Assembly (NCBI GenBank): GCA_951213105.1
Contig: OX578145.1
Location: 6,127,191-6,191,190, forward strand
Direction: 5' to 3'
Length of the DNA stretch: 64,000 nucleotides
Source of the DNA: Amaurobius ferox
Lineage: Eukaryota; Arthropoda; Arachnida; Araneae; Amaurobiidae
Shown piece after piece: positions 11,180 to 22,392 of this stretch (its first letter is position 1; each line of letters begins with the position of its first letter). A program made the position numbers and the translations under genes. The notes beneath the pieces are model-generated. The model had not been told where the DNA came from, made no database searches, and worked only from the letters and a program-made list of their open reading frames with translations.

Positions 11180-12442
11180 CGTTGGGTTCTGAGCCATAAA
11201 GAGACAGAAAATTCGGGATTTTCCTCGGGGACTGCGCTGTGCCAACTCAGTCGAGGCCTCATCTGAACCCATCTCCCGTCTTCCTCTTATTGTTGCTTAC
11301 TAAATAGACACCCGTCTTGATTCCCCAACTTTCAAGCAGACGGTCCTGGTCGAATTATATTTGTGTGGCTTACCATATCTACGGATTCTCAAATGCCGAT
11401 TTCTCGAGAGATGCAAGAAGAAAGTGAGTCAGTCGTAAGATGATTCTCATAATAGGTCGGTGCGGACTGTGACAGGTCATCTTAAAATTTCAGTAAATAT
11501 GTACCTTGAAGTAGTTTCAAGAACACATCATTTTGTGTCTGTTTTTTAACTTCGATTGCGTTCAAATTCATTTCCGTGGTAAGAGAAAATGAGCAGCGTT
11601 TGGGGCTTTGGCTGCGTTCGTGACATTCGAGAGGGAACGAAAGAAATGAGAGTTGTATTTTTTGTGCACGTTTTGAACTGGGTAAGATGCGGTAAGCCCA
11701 TGAAACTCTTGATCCCCACTTGTTAACGACCGTAAAATATAATGTTGAACTAGGAATACTATTTTATGCTTCTTTTAATATTTGCTGTTCGAGATATTTC
11801 AATTTTGAAGCCAATATTTTCTATATTTTGAAGTAAGTGAATGTTTGGTATAACCCGCTTATTTTAGTCAAACATATGGGCTGAAAACACTCAACACAAA
11901 TGTATTAGAGTTAAAATGCGAAAAATAAATACCAGGTACTATAAAAATATTTTATAGCATCCAAACTGGTTTTATAGTGGTTAAAAAGTGTGAATTAAAA
12001 CAACATCGCAGATAAAAATAAAAATCGGTTTATAAAAACAGACAGTGTTCAAAACGTGTCGACCGTGTAGTATTAGTTTATGGGAACTCATTGAAAGCGC
12101 ATTGAATTCCGCTAAATTTCTTTTGATAGAGGGTAGTACGGTTTGTGTGAAGTCAACTTCCTGGCTTCACACAAACCGTACTCTCTCGCAGTCATTGGAC
12201 TAAAACTTGGATGCGTAAAAATGAGACTTGAAATTTCACTTTTTGACAACTTGGGAGCTCTAACGATATATGCATCCGCTTTTCGGCACAAAACAGTGAT
12301 CCCCATTTGTTTAAAAATGTTTCAATAGGGTGATACAGTGTCTTTTGTTCAATACCTTTTAAGGAACATTTGTATAAAAAGTAGATTTATTTAAAAATAA
12401 TTTAGGATCTATAAATAATGTCTTGTGCACCAAATAGACGAG
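11180..12442. other. Intergenic stretch, unassigned, with one hairpin
   Basis: No gene recognised. Arms 12135-12152 and 12165-12182 form an exact 18-bp stem with a 12-base loop, and little else is structured. Confidence 0.5.
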
Positions 12443-12510
12443 TTTTTAACCCATTAGTGCCTAACGTCCCATCCAATATAATGGGACGCTAGGCACTAAT
12501 GGGTTAAAAA
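12443..12510. repeat. Miniature fold-back element, 30-bp stem
   Basis: Arms 12443-12472 and 12481-12510 are reverse complements with a single mismatch and an 8-base loop. The outer sequence is TTTTTAACCCATTAGTGCCT. An ending of the form TTAACCCATTAG... is typical of very short MITE-like inserts, but I cannot name the family. Confidence 0.7.
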
Positions 12511-13618
12511 GTGAAGCTGGAGATGGGTGAGGTGATGAAAGGTGAATCTATGAGAAACTGGCCTCTTTCAATAATTGGGCGTATGCATTGTACAAGCTGT
12601 GCATCGGATGAGTTATCGCTTCACGACATCCGTTCGGATGAGACTGAAATTGTCCTTTTGAACGTTGTTATTAATTGGATGTCAGTGATGAGTCAATAAA
12701 GATGATCTTTCTACTGGTTACATAATAGGGGAAGTTGATTGCGATTCTTAAAGCGTATCCCCTTGTTCCAATATCGCATTCCCCTGTTTTGTGCGTGACT
12801 GTCCTGTGGCGCCAACAGAACAAACACACTGTCCGACATACCTCAGAAAGTTGGCGAGATCTTTCGAACTGGCCCACCACACATCACCGATTCCACTTGG
12901 CTGCTGAAATCGATTTCGGGGTCAGAAGGTTAGACTATTTCTTGCCCCCTTGTAAAATGAATAACCCCCATGAAATAATAGTGTGACGAAACGGAGTTTA
13001 TTAATGAATGATCCGTTCTGCTCCAGTGAAATCTTGTAATACATCAAGACGTTGAAGACGCTTTTTATTTCCTTTATATAGGGAGTTAGGAATGGGTAGA
13101 GGTAACAAGCACCCGTTCTGCAAACAGTGCAGCGAAACTAGGTGTTTTCATTCACTATTGTTCGGTTTTATCTTCATCCAGCATGACATCCATTCCCGAC
13201 TTATTTAAATATAGTTGAATAAAAATACTGTATTTCGTAAGAGAACAATTCCCAGATTCTTTTAACCCCGTTAGCCAACAATTTAAAAAAAGGATTTCAT
13301 TCGTAAGCTTCAGCTTTGAAAGCGAATTGTTCTTCCTATTCCAGGTCAGTATTTTACAATGAACTGAAAAATATTGGTTCATTATGTTGTTGTCCGTACA
13401 GCACGCAAAATTATTGACAGTACAAATATTGGCAGTGTCTGTACGTTGCAAAAGTGCCCATTTCATGAGCACATATATATTATCGTCATGAGTACATATA
13501 CATTATTGTTTGTAACATTCTGTAAACTCTGATAATCTCTTTCAATATACCAAAAGTGACATATATACGAACTCATTTTGTTAGAATTCAAACCATAAGC
13601 TTAAAGCCACACACACAC
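12511..13618. other. Intergenic stretch, nothing recognised
   Basis: Short open frames in several directions have no family resemblance. No inverted or tandem structure was noticed. Confidence 0.45.
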
Positions 13619-13659
13619 GCACACATATATATATAATACAAAATAATATAATATATGCG

Positions 13660-13693
13660 AGACCCAGACCGTCCGACTCACCTGAAGGTTTAG
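13660..13693 (-). repeat. SINE tail fragment
   Basis: The sequence GACCCAGACCGTCCGACTCA followed by CCTGAAGG is the minus-strand form of the conserved 3' tail shared by the SINEs at 24794, 35462 and 62781. The tRNA-like head is missing. It abuts a microsatellite. Confidence 0.6.
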
Positions 13694-13716
13694 GGTAGTA
13701 GAATGAATGGTAGGTA

Positions 13717-13718
<2 letters not shown>

Positions 13719-13772
<54 letters not shown>
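13719..13772. repeat. (AT)n microsatellite
   Basis: About 27 uninterrupted AT dinucleotides immediately after the truncated SINE tail. Confidence 0.95.
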
Positions 13773-13775
<3 letters not shown>

Positions 13776-16404
13776 GAGTCCTTAATGGACTTTACCGCTA
13801 TAATCTCAGCTTTGATCTCAAACTTAACGGCAACAGTATTGTGAACTCTTAATGCTACCCGCCAAAATGGAAGTACACTATAGAAATGATCTTTGAAACT
13901 TCTTGAAACGTATAATCGTTCCTTAAAATAGCACCCTTTTCAGCCGTAAAGAGGTTGCCAATTTGAAAACGCGGTTCAGATGAGGCTGCTCGGACATTGG
14001 CATGGACTCATTCAAAAACAGATGTTCACGGAGGATGGAACTCACTCTCCATACTGTCGTTAAAAATATTGCATTTAAATTTAAACAAAAGAGTTAAAAT
14101 TGGGCGAGTCTGTATCCTAAGAATGATGAACGGCTGTTAAGAGACGGTGTTCCTCTTAGGACTACGAGAGAGACTATTCGGAAGAATTGGGATTCTCGCT
14201 GACGCCCGGACTGCTGTTCCTCCAGCTGAAAGCACCCTGTTAGAGCGACAGCAGAACGAAATCGGTTAGGACGCTTAATTGTTTTTAGACGGTGCAATTT
14301 GTTTCGGAGATAACGTAAAATAGTTCATAATGGACGGCAAGATTGACCTACCAAGTACTAGGAATGTGTTCTCACACATTATAAATGCAGATAACGGTAT
14401 TCAAGAATGTCAAGTGACGCTTACATAATGCGAATGTCTTACTCGAGATGCACGAAAGTGAGGTTCGTGGTTCGTACTATTTTAACGAATCAAAAACCAA
14501 CGAGATTGTTTATTGAATGCTGGGGCGTACCCTCACACCAACAGATCATGTTAGGAAGTATTTGACTCTCTCCATTTGGAAGAAGAAACACTTTCCAAAA
14601 CTTCCTCGAGATACCATTTTCAGATGATCGCACGCTAAGAAGACGATCTCGGGGAAAGCCCGTCCAGGTTCATGAATGGCATGGCATTCAGCCCTGCAAC
14701 GAATCAAAAAGTTGTCGGCTTGACGTCGTCAAGTTTCGCCATCTGCATGTTGTGTCATTTCAAAGTAAACTTTGAGAGCAGTTTCCAAACCATGAAAAGT
14801 ATTCGCATGATTACAGTAAAAAAGTGTTTGTTCATTTTAAAGTGGCACTATCCAGGCGTTAACAACGTGCGCAAAGATTTTAAACTGTGCCGTGTCCGCA
14901 AGATCCAGTGACGTCCAAGGAAATTGAGTAAGATAACAATCGCAGTTCGATCCCTCTTGAGAGTTCGAGAACAAAATGCGCTCGCATTCTTAATCCCCAT
15001 TCCATCATATGCGCAGAGCCAGGTAAAAATAATGAACTCCCTGAAGCCATTGTCGATTTTCTTTGAGATCGCTGGTCAAAGAAGAGCAGATTCACTCTGC
15101 TCGACAAAGCTCGCTGCCGCACCCAGTCGAGTATTCCAATCTGTCGGGAAACCTGAATCTTCACGAAAGGCTATTCTGAAAAGGATCAACCGCAAAGTTG
15201 AAATGTTGAGTGTTCAACAAACATCATACTGTAAAGGTACGTTAAGTACTTCTATTTAAACGTTAAGGAAAATCTTTTAATGATATAGCAAACATATTTA
15301 TGCCGAATACTTAATATGCGAATATTGCCACAGTTTGATCCATGTGTATAATTCAACCTCGATTTATATGCATTTTTGAACATTTTTGGATTGCAGACCC
15401 TATAACTTATAATTGCATAAAATCTCAAAATGCGCCTTTAAAATGCATACATCAAATATATTTTTCCCGTTTAATTTCTACTTTTGTTTTATAATTTAGC
15501 TCCGTCCAATACAATTTTTAAAAACGTCCAGAAATACAATGTGTTACAGGAAAACATTCCCGGCCTTTAAATTGCTTTAAATGATAGAAATCTGAGTTGC
15601 GTGGTATGATCGAATGAGTCGGTTCCCCCCCAGAGGCTCTTAAAATGGCGGCACATAGCAAGCCCTCTGGCACTGCAGTTGCTGAAGGGAGTTCGAGCTG
15701 AAGAGAGCTAAAAAGTGGAAAACGAGTCCCAGGATATTGCAATGAGAGCACGATTCCTAAAGTCTATCCTTTATCAATAAAACATATTTTTTACCGCAAT
15801 AAACATCCCTCAATATAATATTAAAAGTTTTGCATTATGTGGATTGTAAAAAGTGTTTCTTCGCCATAATGTCTTTCACGAAATTGGGGGAATCTGTTGG
15901 ACAAGTAACATACTATATCACAGGGTGTTTAATGAAACCCGACGTTTAATCGGGCGACTGGTAGGCAGCAGTCACTCGCCCAGACGAGACTATTCTGAAC
16001 GGTTTAGCTCTGGAAAAGTATATTTTTATACGCATTTATCGTTTCGCGCAGACTGATACCGAAATCAAATCAGCGCCCCATTTTCTCGAAAATCGTTTCT
16101 GAGACGGAGTGGAATGCACAGCCAAAAGATCAAAATCGAAAGATCAAAATCCCCCATTCTAAGAAGCAAAAGTAACTGTGTAGTAGAGAAAGTCTGCAGT
16201 GATACTTCAGTCCCGATCAAGTATTGCTGCACACTTTCGAAGATGAAACCGTTCACAATACGTCATCCTATTTTTGATTCCAATGTCGACCCCCCTACCA
16301 GGGTCACAAAGACGGAGGAGGCGGACGCCACTCGAGTGGGGAGGGGGCACCGCGGCTTTATTTCTTCTTTCAGAGGGATGGAAAGAGAGGGGGGCAGGAA
16401 ATAT
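13773..16404. other. Intergenic stretch, no gene recognised
   Basis: Several open frames of 60-110 codons exist (for example 14094-14297 minus, 14880-15164 minus, 14924-15259 plus, 15518-15751 minus). None shows a recognisable motif, splice border or start context. The AT content is lower at about 14000-15200 than around it, so decayed mobile-element coding is possible but unproven. Confidence 0.4.
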
Positions 16405-16791
16405 TCATAAGTAGAAGAAAATCAAATAAAAAAAAAAAAGATTTTCCCCTGTAAACACGATGTTGAAAATTGCAAAGCACCTGGATGCTCGAGTTTCTTT
16501 TGAGTGTGTTTTGGAATGGAGGAACGTTGTCTGGTAAGCTCCCGCCTCAAACTCATCCACATAGACTTTTGAGTGAGCCTTGTAAAGAAATATTATGTTT
16601 TGTGCCTTTACCTTCCGTTGCCGTGTAGTCCGGAACTGTTGCATCATGAAGTGTCTTACTTCCACGGATTTTGTATCATATCCCATGAGTTGTTCCATTT
16701 GTAGATGTATCATATGTATTCGGTAAATAAAGTCCTCGGTGTCGACGCTGTGTCTCTCTTCTTTTTCGCTCGGATGAAACTGCACAGACAA
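16405..16791 (-). pseudogene. Unrecognised open frame, possibly a decayed retrotransposon gag piece
   Basis: A 128-codon minus-strand frame. The segment SVDTEDFIYRIHMIHLQMEQ followed by VEVRHFMMQQFRTTRQRK has the alternating charged/aromatic helix character of gag-type capsid helices (a VEDFVYRxxxLxxQM-like pattern, then VRHFxxxxR). The last 20 residues are a low-complexity Phe-rich run from an A-tract and are not credible protein. No protease, reverse transcriptase or terminal repeat was seen nearby. The function is unknown and this is a weak suggestion only. Confidence 0.2.
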
Positions 16792-16989
16792 GACAAAAAA
16801 TATCCGAACTCGATCCTTATGAAATAGTTTGGTCGATGTCTATGCAATAGGTTGCAATAGTTTGATCTAGATAGTAAGTGGCATCAAGAAAATTTATTAG
16901 AAACAGAAAAGTTTACCTCTATCAATAGCAAATACGGTCTATAATGAAGACCTTCGTCCCGTCATAAGTCATATATACATATATGTATA

Positions 16990-17566
16990 CCGGTTGATTC
17001 AAAAGTCGGGAAAAACTTTAAAAATTAACAATTCATGAACTAATTTAGATGCTGTTTGCACAGAAAAAATGGAAATGAAGCCGGATTTTTGTGTCAAGTG
17101 TTAGTATAATTTACATTTCTACCGACAGATGGCGCTGTATTAGGCACCTAGTTTACATTACATAGGATAAGATGTCAGATTTAGCTACAAATGTTCAATG
17201 TTCCGTCCGTCATTCAACAGCACAGCTGTCAGACGAGCACTTCTTTCGGTGTGTTGCTGCACGGCATTTTTCAGTATTGATGTTGGTTGGTCGCGGTACA
17301 CTTTTGGCTTCAGGTGTACCACAACCAAATGTCAGCAAAGAATATACATATAAAGGAGGAGATCTGGGTGGCCATGCCTGTGGAAAAGATCCTCCCCAAA
17401 TGTGCAATACAGCGCCATCTGTCGGTAGAAATGTAAATTATACTAACAATATTTCTTTTTTCTTGACAAATAATTCTATTCTCTCTGTGCAAACGGCATC
17501 TATTTATCTTTATTAGTTCATGAATTATTAAGTTTCAAAGTTTCTCCTGACTTTTGAATCACCCGG
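16990..17566 (-). mobile_element. Tc1/mariner-superfamily deletion derivative with about 150-bp inverted repeats
   Basis: The left end CCGGTTGATTCAAAAGTC at 16990 is matched by the reverse complement at the right end (CCGGGTGATTCAAAAGTC, ending at 17566). The match extends inward to the block ACAGATGGCGCTGTATT (about 17125-17140) and its complement (about 17405-17424). TA lies before the left end. The minus strand carries a frameshifted transposase remnant: WPPRSP in one frame, then an IFFADIWLWYT-like segment, then VYRDQPTSILKNAVQQHTER. This corresponds to WPPRSPDLTPxDxxLWGYLKxxVY and its C-terminal tail. Like the copies at 3014 and 51900, it keeps only the last part of the transposase. Confidence 0.75.
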
Positions 17567-17570
17567 TTTA

Positions 17571-17845
17571 TATACATTATGTATATAAGAAAACCAAACT
17601 GTGCTGTAGGTTTTAATGCGAATAACTTCTGTGCTTGTGGTTTCTGCGACATGACGTTATGTGGAAATATCAAAGTTGGAGGATCATTTAAACTCAAAAA
17701 TAGCGTCATTGCGTGGGCGCAGAATATAGATGCACAGAAGATACGCAAAAATAAAGCGGTTTTAGGACGGATGCAACACTCAATGTAAATTTAAAAGAAT
17801 TTTAAAAATAATGATTTTTACATTGTAAAATAAAAAGATGGATGC
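17571..17845. other. Short unassigned spacer
   Basis: No gene or repeat recognised. It separates the Tc1/mariner relic from the inverted-arm family. Confidence 0.4.
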
Positions 17846-17849
17846 CCTA

Positions 17850-18870
17850 TTTTATTTTGAAGTGGGTCACGTGATCTCTTCCTATAAAATGGGTGTCATT
17901 ATTATTTAAAAAACTACCGAACCTATTTCGCTCAAATTATTTTATATATATTTTATGGGAGCATTTGAATATTTCCTAAAATTTTAGAAGCAATGTGTGA
18001 ATTTTAACTTCACTTAAAAAATGAGGTTCCATTATAGGGTTCAGTGTATTTCATCTTCTCAACCTGGGTTCCATCCAAAACTAATTGGGTGATGTCATTG
18101 ATTTACATTCCCATATACCCCACAGACCGTCTCAACAACATACTAAAATTTCATTTTGATAAAGTCATTTTTCCGGCAGTAACAGTGCGAACGGACAGAC
18201 AGACAGAATGAACCAAGTCATAAACACTTTTCAACTATGGAAAGTTTTAAAAATGGAAATATTTTTCCTAATTTTATCGAAACAGCAGATTCTAAATGTT
18301 TTTAAAAAATAATTTCAATAGTTTTAATATTTTAAATTTTCCCCGAAAAACTTACACGAATCTGTCCAAGAAAGTGTTTTTCATTCATGTTTTTCATTTC
18401 GTTAATTCATTTTTCTTACTTTCTCTCGAAATATCCTCAAAACTATAAAAGATAGAAAACGGCAAAGATATGCGTTAGGAAATTTAGTTTCGATATCTGT
18501 ATTTAACTTTTTTAAAAATCTGTTACGGCTTTTGAGTCATCGCTTTGTGAAGTTGAAGATTGAAAATGTTTCGTTTTTAACATTTTCCAACAGAGTCGAA
18601 AAGTGTTTATGACTTTGTTCATTCTGTCTGTCTGTCCGTTCGCACAATAACTGCCGTAAAAATGACTTTATCACAATGAAATTTTAGAATATTGTTGAGA
18701 CGGTCTATGGGACTTATGGGAATGAAAATGGATAATATCACCCAATTAATTTCGAATTTAACACGGGTTGAAAAAATGAAATACACTAAACCCTATGAGA
18801 CTTAATTTTTCAAACATTTTTAACTGAAATTAAAATTCACAAATTACTTCGAAAATTTTAGAAAGTGAAG
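17850..18870. repeat. Two facing arms of the 6.6-kb-type inverted-repeat family
   Basis: 17850-18250 matches the right arm of the element at 6620-8650, and 18600-18870 matches its left arm. The two are reverse complements of each other across a 340-bp spacer. Their order is opposite to that of the intact-looking element: the outer ends face inward. Either two partial insertions met or a rearrangement joined arms of neighbouring copies. No coding content. Confidence 0.6.
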
Positions 18871-19261
18871 AAAGAAGAAAAGGTAGTAGTTTCATTTCTG
18901 CACACTATTGTTTTCGTAAAGCCTTTATTGAAAATCTCCATGTCCCCCATTGTTCTAATTATATTTACAAGTGGATTAGAAATTTATTTTAACCAACAGA
19001 AAAGAAAAAAAATCGGGTAAATGGAAAGGTTTTTGCACCAATTTGATACTGTATTCTACGAGTTACTTCTTTATGGGTGCACAACCTTTCCTTTCTTTTT
19101 TAGTATATTCGATTGCAAAATTATATATGCACCCATAAGAAATTAACAGCCGCAGAACTCGGTACATATACATAGTTTGAAGAGATACGCAGATGATTAG
19201 AATTTGTGAGCAAAGAAACGTTTTATTAAGAAATAGTGGCAACAAAAATATAACATTTTAG

Positions 19262-19830
19262 TAAGTGGTAAATCGTCCCCTGGCAGTTTTGCAATTCTAG
19301 ATTCGGTGCGGCACAAAGTCAATTAAGTTGCTTATGTCCCTCTACGGAAGATTATATGCCACACATGTTGCAACGGATCAGTTTATTCAGTGGCATTCTG
19401 AGAAGTCTGCAATGTCCGTCCCAGCATATCCCAGATGGGTTCTATCGGTGATAGATCTGTTGATCTGAATGGCCAGGGGAGGGTATTACATCCTCGAAGA
19501 GATTGTTGAGAAAGTCGTGCAGTATGGGGTCGAGCGTTGTCGTGTTGGTTAATGAGACCTGGCGGCTGACAACATTGGCAGAACATTTGTATGCATAATG
19601 TCGTCGACGTACAAGTCAGCCGTTAGACTAGCTCTCAGCACTAGAGGAGATCGGATGTCCCACGAGATGGCTCCCCAGACTGTTGCATGCCGTAGGATGG
19701 TCGTGAGCCGGTCGGATAACAAATGCGGGAGCGAAATGCTGGCGAGTTTTCCTTTACAGTGGCGTCAGCAGCACTGAAAGAGAAGTGGGATTCATCGCTA
19801 AAGGCAACATACCTCCAATCGGACACTGTC
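19262..19830 (-). pseudogene. Tc1-type DDE transposase, broken
   Basis: On the minus strand, DWRYVAFSDESHFSFSAADA near 19825-19765 contains the first catalytic Asp (FSDES). After frameshifts, HDNARPHTARLSQQSLRG near 19550-19495 contains the second Asp, and LPWPFRSTDLSPIEPIWDML near 19490-19430 contains the catalytic Glu. The tail continues QNATE, then a stop, then LQHVWHIIF and RTESRIA, a typical Tc1 C-terminus. The middle (WGAISWD block) is readable only in another frame. At least three frame changes or stops make it dead. The N-terminal DNA-binding part and terminal repeats were not found. A run of ten or more C at about 19867 marks the upstream side. Confidence 0.8.
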
Positions 19831-19961
19831 CAGGCTGACCGACTTGTAAAACTACAATTATTAATCCCCCCCCCCCGTTTACACGTGAACTTATATTAAA
19901 TGGTAAAGAAGTAAAATGGAAAAAAAACTCTCACTATTCTAGAACTAACCTTTAATAAGAA

Positions 19962-21062
19962 ATGGAATTTGGAAGACCATCAGAAAAGTACAGAGATCAA
20001 AGTAAAGAAAAAAAGAAAAAGGAACAATGGAATGGTTATTTTAAGCACACAGCCTACGCATATTGGAGTCTAAGCACAAAGATCCTTTTAAGAATTATTA
20101 AACAAGCAATAAATGTACACATTGACTACGCGGTGGAGATCAGAATAGACGAGACGCATTTTATTAGACTAAAGCACGATAAACTGGTAAATGTCGCCTT
20201 CAGAATGGACACGGGCTTACCCAAATGGTCAACCATAGATGAGGTGGGAGAATTGGACTTGTCCGATTACGATATCCGTAATACCCATTGAATTGGGGTG
20301 AAAACGACAAAGAATGAAATCATAAAAAAGAAGAAATGGATGTATAAACAAAAATATAGAGATCATAAGATGTAAAAAAAAAAAAAAACATTTCGGCTAC
20401 TGAAAAACTGGCAAGTATCAAACAAAGATCTTATTATGAATGACAACCTAACTTAAAACAACAAAACCCCGTGGGAAAAATTCACCCTCGAAGTTAAGGC
20501 GAAGAGCCTAAGTTTTCAAACTGCTCAACAAAAAGAAATTCCTTTAATGTTCGAAGAATTCCAAAAGGAAAAAGATAAAGCAGCTTGCTGGGTCGCTACG
20601 AATGGATCCAAAATGGAAATCGGAACTAGTTTTGGCATTTGCAGCAGCGATAACAACGATAGTAGAAGTATGAAAATCCCCAGGTGCTGTTCAATTCACA
20701 CAGTAGAAAGTGGTGCTATTCATTATGCCTCAGAGCACGTAGCGGATAAAAGTAAAAAGAAAAACAATTATTATGATGACGAGCTAAGTCAGAGCAAAGG
20801 CAGCATTCGAAGCAATCATCCATAAATCTAATAGAAAAGACCTAATTACTAATTGTATAAGAAACAAAATCACTTCATTTGGCTACATGCCGGCAGCACT
20901 TTAAATGAGAAATTTGCGAAGAAAGCGATTCAAGTCAGAGCAAAGGCAGCATTCGAAGCAATCATCCATAAATCTAATAGAAAAGACCTAATTACTAATT
21001 GTATAAGAAACAAAATCACTTCATTTGGCTACATGCCGGCAGCACTTTAAATGAGAAATTTG
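19962..21062 (+). pseudogene. Non-LTR retrotransposon ORF2 C-terminal remnant (RNase H region)
   Basis: At 20547-20825 a plus-strand frame reads ACWVATNGSKMEIGTSFGIC then MKIPRCCSIHTVESGAIHYA. This is the RNase H pattern YTDGSKxxxGxGxGI ... SIFTAExxAIxxAL found at the end of Jockey/R1/I-type reverse transcriptases. The first catalytic Asp is replaced by Asn (ATNGS), so it would be inactive. Downstream pieces (ITSFGYMPA, then LNEKFAKKA) fit the later WxPxHxGxxGNExADxxAK block. The preceding frame at 19962-20291 may belong to the same element but shows no diagnostic motif. A 146-bp segment is tandemly duplicated (20787-20932 and 20933-21062), breaking the frame. Confidence 0.6.
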
Positions 21063-21338
21063 CTCTTTAAATGAGAGCACTTTAAATGAGAAATTTGCTC
21101 TTTAAATGAGAGCACTTTAAATGAGAAATTTGCTCTTTAAATGAGAGCACTTTAAATGAGAAATTTGCTCTTTAAATGAGAGCACTTTAAATGAGAAATT
21201 TGCTCTTTAAATGAGAGCACTTTAAATGAGAAATTTGCTCTTTAAATGAGAGCACTTTAAATGAGAAATTTGCTCTTTAAATGAGAGCACTTTAAATGAG
21301 AAATTTGCTCTTTAAATGAGAGCACTTTAAATGAGAAA
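21042..21338. repeat. 35-bp tandem array, about 8.5 copies
   Basis: The unit contains GCACTTTAAATGAGAAATTT and CTCTTTAAATGAGA, and is itself built from two similar half-units. The copies are essentially identical. The array grows out of the end of the 146-bp duplicated retrotransposon segment (its last bases are the same GCACTTTAAATGAG), so it was seeded by transposon sequence. Confidence 0.92.
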
Positions 21339-21339
21339 G

Positions 21340-22306
21340 CGATTCACGATGAGTGGCTTCCGAAGATATAAAAAATTTCACTCATAAAATTATTAGACGA
21401 TCCATGTTGCACGAACGGTTCATTCCACACATGAATCTTTGACAGAGAACAACTGGCCGAAAAGTACCTACATTTCTTCGAAGTATCAACCTTTATAAAT
21501 TTCTTTTAAGTTTCATTTTGATCAAACTTCTTGCAAGTATCGATTTTATTAAATTTCTAAGTATCAACTTTAAAAAAAAAATAAGTTGCGTGTTTTAAAT
21601 TGTTAGAATATTGTTAAATTTGCAAAAAAATGACATAAAATGCATTTCTATAAGCTACGTACATTTTAAAAACATCGGACGTAGTAAGAGAATTGGCGAA
21701 AAAAAAGTCGCTAAATTGTGGAGCGTACCGGTCTTTGGGAAGATGCCCGTTTGATTCGAGCTGAAGGGTGCGCGAAACGGTCTCTTTCGTTGAAAAGTCG
21801 CATTTGAATGCTCCCAATACATTATACTACGCAGGTAGAGAAGTCGAAAAAGGTTCCACGAGTCTATCTACACCAAAAGGATCAGATCAAAGCATGGGGG
21901 GCCAAAGAAAGGGAGCCGACAACCTAGCGAGACACACGAAAATTGGGGATGACAACGCCTCTCAAATAACCTCGAAGGAGCGATGAAGGTGTTCAATTTC
22001 AATTTGATTAAAATCGTTAAGTAAGATGTTTATTTTAAAATGGACGTAATGAATTTTAAGAGGATATCCATTATGTGATTTTAGTACTCTTATTGCAACG
22101 AATTTACACGCAATATTTTAACGAATATACGAAAAGTATTTAATTTTTGTATGTGTGTGTGTGTGTCTGTTGACAAATTAGAGTCTTGTAAATAAATATG
22201 AGATATCAAAAGTTACGTAGTTTAATTTGACTGTAACCACGTTCAATAAAAATGACACCTTTTAAGTTAAATATGTAACGGAAATGTGTAACAAAGTTAA
22301 ATATTC
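21340..22306. other. Intergenic stretch, nothing recognised
   Basis: Includes a short (TG)n run near 22151-22164. Otherwise unassigned. Confidence 0.4.
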
Positions 22307-22320
22307 ACACTTTGAATACG

Positions 22321-22378
22321 CGGCCGTCCAAATAGTTGCTCTTAGTCCTCTGGACGAGTCGGACGGTCTGGGTCTTCT
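22321..22378 (+). mobile_element. 58-bp SINE-tail insertion with 14-bp target duplication
   Basis: The insert ends GGACGAGTCGGACGGTCTGG followed by GTCTTCT, the conserved tail of the SINE family seen at 35462. It is bracketed by the exact direct repeat ACACTTTGAATACG at 22307-22320 and 22379-22392. This shows that it arrived as a complete insertion and is not a decayed longer copy. Confidence 0.8.
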
Positions 22379-22392
22379 ACACTTTGAATACG

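Noticed and set aside
14880..15259. Overlapping open frames on both strands of 95-110 codons
   Set aside because: Neither has a recognisable motif or intron borders. Frame length alone is not enough in this slightly GC-richer stretch.
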